Below, piece after piece: positions 48,301-60,560 of a stretch of 64,000 bases of DNA (its first letter is position 1; every line of letters begins with the position of its first letter). A program made the position numbers and the translations under genes. The DNA is taken from assembly GCF_032854445.1 (NCBI RefSeq), contig NC_088301.1, positions 56,037,187 to 56,101,186 on the forward strand, written 5' to 3'. The DNA comes from Liolophura sinensis. Its lineage: Eukaryota; Mollusca; Polyplacophora; Chitonida; Chitonidae. The notes under the pieces are model-generated. The model saw only the letters and a list, made by a program, of their open reading frames with translations, made no database searches and was not told where the DNA came from.

Positions 48301-50400
48301 ATTTCACTATGAGCATTGTTTATCTACCGTGTGTTTTACTGAGTCAAGATTATCGAAAAAAGGCATCCAGATGAACTGAAACTGCAAACACACCACAGAT
48401 CTGTGGAGGAGAGTGCTAATATTGTGTAGGCATTTCACACTGGGCTCTCTTCATCTTCCGTGTGTCTTCCCTACACAACATTATCTACTACTAGAAAGTC
48501 TACTAGAATGGAACAGGATGAAAGACCGACTACAGATTTGGAAATACTTTGCCAATGTTGCGTAGGCATTTTACACTGGATCCTTTTGTCTCCCGCATGT
48601 TTTCCCTACGCAACATTATCTAACAAAATTCATCCATAAATCTAGATAAAATATTATTTAGACAGCGTATTGATGAAGCAAAACAAGAAAGAGACAATAA
48701 ATTTCGCCAAAAAAATACAAATATATAATATGTGCTACCGATTTGTAAGTAATATGCTAATATTGCGTAGGCATTTCACACTGGGTTATCTTCATCCTCT
48801 CTGCGCAACATTATCTAGCAAAATTCATCCAAAAAGAAACAAAACAACAAACAGACAACCAATATGTAAGTAATGTACAATTATTGCCTATTTTCCCTAC
48901 ACAGAATTATCCAACAAAGGGATATAGAAGAAGCAAAACAAGAAAGAGACGATTCATTTGTACAAAAATGTGGTAATATGTAATATGTATAACCGATTTG
49001 TAAGGGTCTCTTCAGCTCCCGTGTATCTTCCCTACATAACATTATCTAACGGATTTCATCCACAAAGAAACAAAACATAAGACATACAGCCAATTTATAA
49101 GTGATGTGCTAGTGTTACGTAGTCATTTCATTATGAGCTTTCTTTATCTCCGGTGTGATTTCCTGATTCAAGATTTTCGAAAAAGGGCATCTGGATGAAC
49201 GAAAACAAGAAACACACTATAGATCTGTGCAGAGCTGTGCTAATATTGCATAGGCATTTCACTCTGGCCTCTCTTCATCTTCCCGTGTGTCTTTCCTGCT
49301 CAACATTATCTAGCGGAAGGCTATTTGAAAAGAGCAGGATCAAAGACCGACTATACATTTGGAAGTAGTTTACTAATATTGCCTAGGCATTTTACACTGG
49401 CCTCTTTGCGTCTCCTGTGTGTTTTCCCCACACAACATTATCTAGCGGAAGTCCACTGGAAAAGAACAGAATGAAAGACCGACTACAGATTTGGAAGTGC
49501 TTTGCTAATATTCCGTAGGCACTTTACACTGGATCCTTTTCATCTCCTTCGTGTTTTCCCTACGGAACATTATGTAGCGAAATTCATCCAAAATGAATTA
49601 TAACAACAACCAGACAACCAATACATAAGTAATCTACAAATATTGCATATTTTCTCTACACATCATTATCTAACAAAGGCATATAGATCAAGCAAAACAA
49701 GAAAGAGACAATAGATTTGTACAAAAATGTGCTATTATGTAATATATATAACCGATTAATATGCTAATATTGCGTAGGTATTTCACACAAGACAGACAAG
49801 AAATTTGTAAATAATGTGCTAGTGTTCCGTAGGCATTTCACTATGAGCTTTCTTTATATCCCGGAAATTAATGTGCTAATATTCCGTAGCTACTTCATAC
49901 TGTGTTTTCTTCATATGCCGTGTGTTTTCCCCACACAACATTGTCTAATGAAATTCACTTGGAAACAGAAATCTCGACAGACCGACTTCACATTTGTATA
50001 GCGCTAATTTGGCGTAAGCAATTCACACTGTGTTCTCTTTATCTCTCTGGTGTCTTTCCTCCACAACATTATCTAAATGAAGTCTAGTACAAAGAATCAA
50101 GAATCAAGAGAGTGCGACTGCAGATTTGAAATTAATGTCCTAATATTGCTTAGGTATTTCATATTGGGTTTTCTTTATATTCCGTGTGTTTTCCCTTCGC
50201 AATATTATCTAGCGGAAGTCATCTAGAAGATGTAAAGACCACAGGCCATCTACAGACTCTTAAGTAATGAGCTAATATTGCGTAGGCATTTCACACAGAG
50301 TTCTCTGGATATTCTGTATGTTTTCTCTACACAACATTATCTAATGACAGCCATCTAGAAAAAGATATGACGACAGAAAGACTTTAGATTTGTAAGCAAT

Positions 50401-52400
50401 GTGCCAAAATTGCGATGTCATTTTACACTGCGTTCTCTTCATCTCCGGTGTGTTCCTCTCACTCAAGATTATTTGAGGAAATTCAGCATGACAAAAGGGG
50501 AAAGAAATCAGACTTCACACTGAAGAGCAACTTTACAATATTGCGTAGGCATTTCACCCTGGGCTATTTCCTCTTCCGTGTGTTTTTCTTACTCAACATT
50601 ATTTAAATAAATTCAGCATAAAAAATGGCGAAAAGAACGTTCAAACTTTACACTGAGGAGTAACTTTATAACATTGGGTAGACATTTCAAACTGGGTTAT
50701 GTTCTTGTCCCGTGTGTTTTTCCCACACATCAATTTTAATGAAATTTATCAAGAGGAAATGCTTACTGAAGTCTACACTTTAGACGGGTGAGGAATATGC
50801 TAATAGTGTGAAGGCAGTTCACGCTGGGTTATGTTCCTCTCCAGTGTGTTTTCCTTACTCAATATTATCTGATAAAATTTATCAAAGAAAGGCCTAGTCC
50901 ACATGTTAGACTGGCGGGCAATGTTTTAATATTGAAATAGGCATTTCACACTGGGTTACATTCATGTCCCGTGCACGTTTCCCACTCAAGACCATTTAAC
51001 AAAATTCAACAGAAATTCTAATTTTTACATTCGGGAACAACAAAATTTCGTAGGCATTTCGAACTGGGTTATGTTTCTGTCCCATGTGTGTTTTCCACAC
51101 ATCATTATTTAATGAAGTTTATTAGGAGGAAATGTCAACAGAAACCTACACCTCAGATCGCTGAGGAATATGATAATATTGCGCAAAAAGGCAAAAAGAA
51201 GTCGGAATTTTTATTAAGAGGAGCAATTTTATTACATTGCGTAGGCATTTCACACTGGGGTATGTTCCTCTCCAGTGTGTTTACCCTACTCAACATTGTT
51301 TAAAGAAATTAACCTTGAAGAAAGCGAAAAGAACATCCAAAGTTTACACTAAGGAGCAGGTTTAAAATATTGCGTAGGCATTTCACACCGTCTTTAAGAA
51401 GAAAGGCCACGACAACTTGAAATCTTTACTCTGGTGAACAGTGTGATAGTATTGCGTAGGCATTTCACACCGCGGCACGTTCCTCTCCCTTGTGTTTTAC
51501 CTACTCAACTTTGTTTAATGAAGGTCTTTAAGAAGAAAGGCCACGACAACTTGAAATCTTTACTCTGGTGAACAGTGTGATAGTATTGCGTAGGCATTTC
51601 ACACCGCGGCACGTTCCTCTCCCGTGTGTTTTTCCTACTCAACTTTGTTTAATGAAGGTCTTTAAGAAGAAAGGCCACGACAACTTGAAATCTTTACACT
51701 GACAAACAATGTGATAATTTTGCGTAGGGATCTCACCCTGGGGTATGTTTCTCTCCTGTGTGTTTTTCCAAATCAACATTATTTATATAATTCATCACGA
51801 AGAAGGGCCAAAAGAATACCCAGACTTCACACTGACGAGCAATTTTATAATATTCCGTAGGCATTTTACACTGGGTTATGTGTCTGTCCTTTGTGTTTTT
51901 GCTACTCAATATTATTTATTGAAATTCGTCAACATGAAAGGCCAACAGAACGACCACACTGCAGACAGGAGAGCAGTTCTATAATATTGCTCAGGCATTT
52001 TACACTGGGTTATGTTCCTCTCCCGTCTGGTTTTCCTACCAAATATTATTTACTGAAATTCGTCAAATGGAAAGTCCAACATATTTTTGACGGCGGTTCG
52101 ACATAAAATATTATAATATTGCGTCGACGTTCCATGTCGCTTGATGAGCATGTCCATTGTGCCTTTCCTACACAACATTATGTATTGAAATTCATCAAGA
52201 AGAACAAAAATCGGAACTTCATTACTGAATTCACGGTGATCCAGGGTGTATTTCCTATTTCATGTTATGTTACAAAATTCATCAAGCAGAACAAAAAACT
52301 CTAGAGTTAGAGGAAATATGAATATATTGCGTAGGTATTTTGCACTGGATCATGTCTCTGTTAAGTGTCTTGTCTTAAAGAACATTATGAAACAAAAATC
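50401..52400 (-). repeat. Satellite array E, type 1 part
   Basis: Linkers switch back to the AAATTCATCAAGAAG type around 50,460, while the core remains in minus orientation. About 15 monomers. A fresh 134-base triplication lies at 51391-51720 (TCTTTAAGAAGAAAGGCC at 51391, 51525 and 51659). The array fades out before 52400. Confidence 0.9.
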
Positions 52401-52429
52401 ATCAATCCGATTTGTGGCCATGTCCATGT

Positions 52430-54660
52430 TGATCTCTTGCACGATGACCCACTACTGTATTCCCTTATATCTCTTAAATGATGACTTTGTGCTGTGACTA
52501 GGAACTCCTGTGACCTGATCAGTGTTAATCTGCATATCTCTTCCATGAACTCTTCCTCTTTCATCGTCTCTACCTGAGAACGTCAGTTGCAATATGAACA
52601 AAATTTAGAACCGTTACATACGAATCATATTCCTCCGCTCGGTACATGATCCTGAGGATGGAGGAGCAGAATAATAATTTGTTAATCGTGTTATGTAAAA
52701 TTATCGTCTTCGTCTAGTTTGGTTCTGTGGAAGTTTCTTCATAAAATCAAAACCTCTTATAGGCTGCGTTGAATGGATTGAACGCCACATAAATCTAGTG
52801 GTCCCTGTCTGCTATCTACTCACCTAAGCTAACAAAATAATACCATGTAGGGGCACCCCTTCCCACCCAAACACTCCTCAGGCAGAAGTCAGGCTAAATA
52901 TTTGTTTAAAACTTGAGAAACATTCTTTTTTCTACTCAAGGAAAGTTAAAATCTTTGACATGGTTTCATCGACATAATACCTATTTGATAATTGCTTCGG
53001 TGAAACTTGATTTCATGTCGACGTATATTATTTGAAGTGACCTTGATATTTCCATACATATCTTGAGGCTTCTTGTACAAAACCTGGTGATCAAATGAGA
53101 CATCTATATTGTCAGGTCTTTAACAAATAAATATTGAACGTGGGTTACCAATCTGACATTCACCATGTTGCAAATAAATTCGCCTTATGAAGTTGGAAAA
53201 TACCGAGACTGCCATATGTGAAAGAACATGTTAAATTATGTCTTAAATAAAGACAGAAAAGTTAAGAATGTGTGGTTGGGCAGGGAGTGGATGGATCTAC
53301 CATAAACACATTACATCGTTCATAATGTATTAGGTACCCTCACCTCGTGTACCAAACCTAAATATAATTCGGAAATATTGATAGCATAATCCTATATTAA
53401 AAATGAAAAAGTAAACAAGTTACTGTTGTGTGGAGCTCCATCCCACGGTATTTACTTACACACTTACACCAGCTAAGGGATTGTAGGCTATACGGGCATG
53501 TTTAGGCATTTGTTTATATCCCAAGCTGAGATGTGTTGGCTTATCTTCTGATGTATTGTCTTGTCTGCCCTCCCCTAACGCACCTTACTCCCGCCCCACG
53601 CGGCTCTGTCGGGCAGTGCTCATTTGATCCCATTTCTATCCTTATACAGTGGTATTATGCTATACAAAAACTATATATCTTAATGTAAATATAAGAAACC
53701 ACGAAGTGTGGAGTTATCCCAGTAAAACCTGTCACTCTATATATTAAGGATTCATTATAGGTAAAATTGTAAAACCTAATGTATAAGACTTTGTATGTAA
53801 GACTCTCCTTTTGGTAACTGATCCTTGCTAAGTAATTCAAAGGACTCTTACATAAATGTACTTCGTTCCGGTTCACAGCGTATGACTTACAGAATATGGT
53901 AGTAAGCATGATACAATAATACCCCTGTGTATGTAGTACTTTTGTACAAATGTTACCAATTCCAGGCTATGAAGATACCCAACAGGTTATGTGTAACATT
54001 GATAACCCATAAACAATGTTATAAGCACGACGGCGACAGTTTCATACCTGTATTTGAGCTCCATGGAAACTTTGAGTGTGATTTGGATGTAACAAAAGCA
54101 ACTCCACCACGTTTCTCTTAAGACGATAAAACTATCTGAACAGACACTTATGCAGCGTGTGTTAACAGGTGACCTTCATGTGAACGGGTGTTTTAGAAAT
54201 GTATTTGGTGGCAATATGTTTGAGTTGTCCATAAATCAGATGGTGTACAAGTGTATTTATTTGATTTGTGTTCGTTACACCGTAATCACCGAATTAATGG
54301 ATGGGGGAAATCTATGTACATTGTTGAAATAAGTTTTTGTTCATTCAAGGGGTAAAGAATTGAAATCGTCACCCTTCTCACTTTCCATTTTCCATTATCC
54401 TAATGTCATGAAATTACGTGCTGAACATTGCTATATGTGATTTCAGTACCATGAGCTATCAAAGTTAAATGGAGTTAATACAATACTACACACTGAAACA
54501 AAGCTTTCCTGAACCCCATAAACCTTACCATGATTGCTATGTACACACATTAACGTGGTCATACAGAATCTGTCAGATTATTTTACTGATTATATTCAGT
54601 GAGCATTGCTCACTACAAGGGCACATGCGATGGGACGGGAAAACAACGGAGGGAGTCGGA
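52430..54660 (+). repeat. Left inverted arm of copy 2
   Basis: Reverse complement of the right arms. The outer kilobase (52430-53425) is strongly diverged but still alignable, for example GTCTGCTATCTACTCACC near 52806 and GTTAATCGTGTTATGT near 52681. The inner 1.2 kb (53425-54660) is very close to 36300-37540. The sharp change in divergence suggests gene conversion or exchange of the inner part. Confidence 0.8.
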
Positions 54661-54799
54661 TTACATTTCAAAGGTTAAGCCCGACAAATTTTAGCTTGGC
54701 AGAGAGAAAATTAAGTGGAATTGATTGTGAAGACAGCACTAACATGCTGTATATGTTCAATTATTTTCCAAGTTGACCTAGATAATTGCATTTGAAACT

Positions 54800-55476
54800 T
54801 TGGATTCTACGATTCCCTTTTCTGAACATACTGGTACCATTGACATCGCACCAGCTTGTTGACACTTGAAACACACAGACTTAATTTGGTTTTCTTTAAA
54901 GAAAAAAACTTGCACCAGAATCTGATCGTTCTGACTTTAGTGGTAACAGCAAAGGGACGCCTGCCTACCTCGCAACACACCATTGGATACATAGTAGCAA
55001 CTTTCACAGTAAGTATATATTTACAAACAGATAAATGTACTCTCTCAATGGTTTTGGTCTTAACATAGCTCCAGACCTCACAGTTGTACATCAATATCTG
55101 TCGTACCAGGGTGTCAAAAAAAAATAATAATAATAAAACTGGAGCTCAACACATAACGAGTGCTCACCGCATTTCCCTATCCATGCATAGCTCCACGCCC
55201 ATATTCCGCCAGTTCTTTGCAACATTGATTAAAGTTGACGTTAAATACAAACTGGACTTTCTACGAAGATATTTTAAAAAGCCCACAGTTTCCACTTATT
55301 ACATTATAAATGGACAAAGCGCATTTTGGAACCCATTCTTGCTATCCGAAAATATCACCATATCCAAAAATATCATCAGCATACAGCAGCATGACATTCT
55401 AATTTTATACCTGTATTGCCTTGCGAGGATAAAAATATCTTTAAACCATTTACAAAGAAGGAAACAACGATGGTGA
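54800..55476 (-). pseudogene. Reverse transcriptase fragment, copy 2
   Basis: Paralogue of 33402-34087. On the minus strand it carries LLYADD (YADD codons at 55372-55383, the canonical catalytic box that is YTDD in copy 1) and then, in another frame, NCEVWSYVKTKTIERVHLSV and CCEVGRRPF near 54900-55090. The part encoding the earlier RT motifs is deleted. Frameshifted and non-functional. Confidence 0.85.
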
Positions 55477-55479
55477 CAA

Positions 55480-56345
55480 AGAACACAGTGTAAAATCCCT
55501 ACGCAAAATCAGCCAACCCAGTTTTAAAATGTCTACGTGATATCAGCACATTACTTTCAAACATGTAAAGTCTGCCATTTTGATTTATCTGGATGATTTC
55601 CGTTAGATAATGTTGTGCGGGGAAAACACACGGGAAATGAAGAGAACTCAGAGTAAAATGCCTCCGCAATGTTAGAACATTAGTTTCAAATCTGTGGTCT
55701 CTGTTGCTTTGGTTGACCTGGATAAATTGTTCTAGATAATGTTATATAGGCAAATCACACGCTGTGTAAAACATCTACACAGTAGGAAGACTTTACAGTG
55801 GAATCTCCAGTCTGTCCGTCTTCTTTCTTTCTAGATGACTTCGGTTAGATAATGTTGTGTAGGAAAGGCAAAATGGAGATCAAGAAAATCCATTATCGAA
55901 CACAGTTATTAGCACATTACTTTCAAATGTGTACTCTCTCTGTCGTTGTGGTTCATCTGGCTGCCGTGTTATATAATGTTGTGTGGAAAAAAAAACACAT
56001 AGATCAAGTTTACCCAGTATGAAATGCCTACACAATAATACCGCATCATTTTCTGTCGTTTTGTTTCATCTAGATGCTGTGTTAGATAATGATGTATATG
56101 AAAACACACCAAATATGAAGAGAACCCAGTGTAAAATGCCTGTGCAGTATTACCACATTGCTTTCAAACCAGCAATTTCTTTCATTTTAGTGACTTTCGT
56201 TAAATAATGTTGTGTAGGGAAAATGCACGGGAAGTGGAAAGACCCCAGTGTGAAAGGCCTACGCAATATTAGAATATTACCTTCAAGTCGGTTGTCTCTC
56301 TGTTTTGTTTGAAATAGATGACTTCCCTATGATGACATTTTGTAG
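55480..56345 (+). repeat. Satellite array F, inside composite element copy 2
   Basis: About seven type-2 monomers in plus orientation, paralogous to array D but with a different monomer count and more degeneration. It includes GATAATGTTGTGCGGGG at about 55605 shared with 34744. Inverted relative to flanking arrays E and G. Confidence 0.88.
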
Positions 56346-57175
56346 GAAAAACAAAAGAAATAAAAACAAATAGGTTGATCAGTTAATCCGATTATGAATC
56401 ATTTGCTTTGTCGAATTCTGTTCTGAACAAGTATCAGCGACATCTAACAACTTCTGAATGGCTGATGGATCCCACCCACTAATTTCTTGTCTATTATCAC
56501 TAGACCTGATCGCCTAGACTGATAACGGAAGAATAATGTGTGCTCTGAAAGAAGTAGACGATATTGCTCTCCTCCTGTGAGGTTGTTGTGAGAAATGGGA
56601 GTATGTGACACCGATAGCCAGACAATACCTCACCAGTTTATTTTCGAAATGTAATTTTTTATGGTATTTATAGATTTATGGACTAATCGAATATTTTCTT
56701 TTTTAAATTTTTAGAAGGATTTTACCTAGGGCCGCCGTTTTAAGAGCCCTAACATGCAATTTTCTTGTTGACACAAGATATGCAATCGTATAAATGCCCC
56801 CCAAACTTCTGTCTTGGATTGACAGCTGGTTTCGTTTGTTTTCTTTTCAGGGTATATTTTGTTACTTATATTCTTGAATGATTCGGAAAATTTACTATGG
56901 CGATCTGTTCTTCTCTCTCAGAAAGGTAGTACACTAAGTTTTACACTTCCAATGTTTTTTCTAAAACACGCAGACATATATTTTAAATGGTGGTTACGAT
57001 ATATAATACACATTTGACATACCGGTACGCTAATCCCTTTTACTAACTGCTTGTGTAATGCAAAAAAAAAAAAAGAAGCGTCCAGTAGCTTATTTTATAC
57101 CGATGCTTGTAAGCATTAGGCCCCACTTCAACTTAATTCCGTTGCCCTTACTTTCTAGTCATTCAGTGATTGCAA
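56346..57175. other. Central unique segment of composite element, copy 2
   Basis: Counterpart of 35500-36290. No gene recognised. A poly-A run of 13 bases near 57062 is absent from copy 1. Confidence 0.7.
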
Positions 57176-57696
57176 AAGCAATCACACACTAAGTTTCCAT
57201 GGAGCATTCTAATTTTGTGTGGAGCTCAAATACAGGTATAAAACTGTCGTCGTCGAGCTTATAACATTGTTTATGGGTTATCAATGTTACACATAACATG
57301 TGGGGTATCTTCATAGTCTGGAATTTTATACATTGGGTTTTACAATTTTACCTATGATGAATCCTTAATATATAGAGTAACAGGTTTTACTGGGGTAACA
57401 CTTCGTGGTTTTGTCATTTCCTATATTAATATTAAGATATATAGATTTTACATAGCATAATACCACTATATGAAGTATTTGGTCAGGAGGATAGTAATGG
57501 GATCAAATGAGTACTGCCCGACAGAGCCGCGTGGGGCCGGAGTAATGTGCGTTAGGGGTGGGACAGACAAGACAATACATCAGAAGATAAGCCAACACAT
57601 CTCAGCTTGGGATATAAACAAATGCCTAAACATGTTCGTATACAAACCTTTAGCTGCTGTAAATACTTCTGGGAAGAGCTCCACACAACAGTAACT

Positions 57697-57716
57697 TGTT
57701 TGTTTGTTTGTTTGTT
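57697..57716 (+). repeat. (TTTG)n microsatellite
   Basis: Four to five TTTG units, against about three at 37547-37558 in the paralogue. A simple length polymorphism between copies. Confidence 0.8.
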
Positions 57717-57999
57717 GGAAACAAGTAAACATTTAATAGAATCATGCTTTATCCCTCGTCAGCATAATGTTATAGTCCTACCCCACCACCACAAATGTCT
57801 AATTTTGTTGTCTCTATGTAAGGCATAATTATACATTTTCATACACATATGACCCTGTCAATATTTTCCAAGGTCACAAGGCAATTTCATTTGAGTCTTG
57901 GTGAATACAATTGTTATAAACAGATTTAATTCAATATTTGTTTCTTAAAAAGGTATACAATACGGATATAACACCTTATCACTAGGTACTTTTTTAAGG

Positions 58000-58079
58000 T
58001 ATAAAAGCCTCCAAGTATGTATGGAAACATCATGGCCGCTTCAAATAAAACACGTAGAAATGAAATCATGTTTCACTGA
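58000..58079 (+). promoter_or_regulatory. TATA-like box and 15-codon ORF, copy 2 arm
   Basis: TATAAAAG at 58000-58007, ATG at 58032, stop TGA at 58077-58079. It encodes the same 15 residues as the copy at 37873, with a different stop codon. Confidence 0.3.
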
Positions 58080-58257
58080 AGCAGTTGTCAAATATGTCCA
58101 GCATTTCATGTCTATGAAACAATTTGAAAGATTTTAGCTTTTCAGTAGCAGAAAAACAAATGTTTTGCAAGTTAGAACTTAAATCGATGGGGTATTTATT
58201 TTTATTCTCTGCCACAAGTATACTTGCTCTAAGGTCTCCACTCCAACGTGCTGTCAT
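58066..58257 (-). other. 63-codon minus-strand ORF in the arm, unassigned
   Basis: Counterpart of the 60-codon frame at 37907-38089, with a 9-base in-frame insertion. No domain recognised. Confidence 0.3.
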
Positions 58258-58790
58258 CTTTTCAATTAATAGAACACAGAATTATTCTTTTTTAGCCCGG
58301 GTGAGTAGATAACAGACAAGGACCAAAACAGTGGTGTGGCTTCCAGTCTATCCAACCAATGAGAATGCGGCATTGTAATCCACAATCCAATAAGAAGATC
58401 TGCATTTGACAAAGAAACTTGCACCCTATAAAATCTCCACAAGACGATAATCCACATAATCCGATTAACAGATTATTGTTTTATCTGCTCCTCTTCCCTA
58501 AAATCGTGTACCGACCTGAGAAATGATTCGTGTATATAACAGTGCTAAAATTTTCTCTATCACAGAACTCACGGCATCAGGTGAAGAAGAAAGATGTCAT
58601 TGAAGAGACACATATACATTCAGACAGATCTTCGCAGTTCCAAGTCACATCACAAAGCCATTCTCAAAGAGACTGAGATATACAGCGAAAGTTTTGTGTT
58701 TTTCTTAAACAAAAGTCATTTATTTGAAACAAGGCGAAAGAGACTACGGATTGGTAAGTTACATTACAATACTTCTTAGGCATTAATTTT

Positions 58791-60560
58791 ACGCCAAATT
58801 AGCTAACGGAAGTAATCAAGATCAAAAAAACACAACGTAAAAGACATGTAAGGTATGAAGTAATCATGCGTAGATGAACTAAAACTGTTTTATAAATTTC
58901 ACATATTGCGTCAATAATGGGTAGGCGTTTCACACTTTCTTCTTTCAGTTAACTTGTGGTTTTCCTACACAAACTTATCTCACGGAAATCTTCTTTACAC
59001 AAACAAGACCACACACTGACTACAGATTTTTCCAATAATATGCTCACACTGCGTACAAATTTCATACTGCTTTTTTCTTCTATCCTCTGTGCTTTTCCTA
59101 ATACAACATTATCTAACGGAAGTAACCTAGCTAAAAGCACTACGACAGACAAGCTACAGGTTTCCAATAATAAGATAATATTGAACTTCACACTGGGCTC
59201 TCTTCATCTCCCGTGTGTTTTCCCTACTCAACGTTATCTAACAGAAGTCTACGCAAAAGAATCACGATGAGAGTCCGGCTACAAATTTGAAAAAAAAACG
59301 TGCTAATATTGCGAAGAAATTTCATACTGGGTTCTCTTCATGTCCCGTGTGTTTTTCCTACACAACATTATCTAACGAAAGTCTACTAGAAAGAATCAAA
59401 TTGACATTCCGACATCAGATTTCAAACTAATATGCTAATATTGCGTAGGTATTTCATACTGGTCTCTCTTCCTATACCGTGTGTTTTTTCTTACACAGCA
59501 CTATCTCAAGGAAATCATCTGGAAAAAAAATGATTTAATACCGAATTCAGATTTGTAAGAAATATAATAATATTGCCTAGGCACTTCACATAGGATTCTC
59601 TTCATCTCTCGCGTGTTTTCCCAACACCACATTATGTAGTCAAATTCATCAAAAAAGAAACAAAACAACAAACAGACAACCAATATGAAAGTAATGTACA
59701 AATATTGCTTATTTTCCCTGCACAACTTTATCTAACAAAAACATACAGATACAGCAAAACAAGAAAGAGACTATAGATTTGTATCAAAATGTGCTGATAT
59801 GTAATATGTGCGACCGACTTGTAAGTAATATGCTGATATTAGGTAGGCATTTTACAATAGACTCTCTTCATCTTCTGTGTGTCTTCCCTACACAATATCA
59901 TCTACCGAGAGTCCACTGGAAAGAAACAGGATAAAAGATCGACTACAGATTTGGAAATCCTTTGCTAATATTGCGTAGGCATTTCACACTGGATCCTCTT
60001 TATCTAACGCGTATTTTCCCTACGCAACATTATCAAGCGGAATTCATCCAAAAAGAAACAAAACAACAAACAGACAACCCATATGTAAGTAATATACAAA
60101 TATTCCGTATTTTCCCTACACAACACTATGAAACAAAGCCATACAGATACAGCAAAACAAGAAAGAGACAATAGATTTGTTAAAAAAATGTGCTCATATG
60201 TAATATGTGGAACCGATTTGTAAGGGTTCTCTTCATCTCTCGTGTGTTCTCCCTAAACAACATTATAGAACTGATTTCATCCAGAAAGAAACAAAGCAAA
60301 AGACAGAGAGAAAACTTGTAAGTGATGTGCTAGTCTTGCGTAGGCATTTCACTATGAGCTTTCTGCCTCTCTCGTATATTTTCCTGACTTACGATTATCG
60401 AGAAGAGGCGCCTACATCAACCAAAACAGGAGACACACCGCAGATCTGTGCAGAACTGTGCAAATGTTGCGTAGGCATTTCACACTGGGCTCTATTCATA
60501 TCCCGTGTGTCTTCCCTACACAAATATTATCTAGCGGAAGTCTTCTAGAAAGGAACAGGA
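58791..60560 (-). repeat. Satellite array G, heterogeneous part
   Basis: About 13 diverged type-2 monomers in minus orientation, including the shortened variant seen in array E (near 59809 and 60208). The first few monomers are strongly degenerate and parallel 38631-39000 base for base in many places, so this edge was duplicated with the composite element. Confidence 0.9.

Larger units (their letters stand above)
38631..50400 (-). repeat. Satellite array E, type 2 part
   Basis: About 90 monomers in minus orientation, with core GCTAATATTGCGTAGG, CATTTCACACTGGGC, TCTTCATCTCCCGTGTG and CCTACACAACATTATCTAG. Several linker variants follow each other in repeating order, including a shortened variant with GTAATATGTATAACCGATTT seen near 40044, 41119, 43596, 47640, 48990 and 49749. 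Its left edge (38631-39000) is degenerate. Block duplications are listed separately. Confidence 0.95.
52430..58790. mobile_element. Composite inverted-arm element, copy 2
   Basis: Same plan as copy 1: left arm 52430-54660, retrotransposon relic 54800-55476 (-), satellite array F (+), unique 56346-57175 and right arm 57176-58790. The left arm is complete, while the right arm has lost about 570 and about 170 bases. It lies between minus-orientation satellite arrays E and G. Confidence 0.75.
57176..58790 (-). repeat. Right inverted arm of copy 2 (internally deleted)
   Basis: Aligns with 36283-38630 of copy 1 but lacks the equivalents of about 36288-36858 and 37003-37170. A (TTTG)n tract at 57697-57716 is longer than in copy 1. 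Confidence 0.82.
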
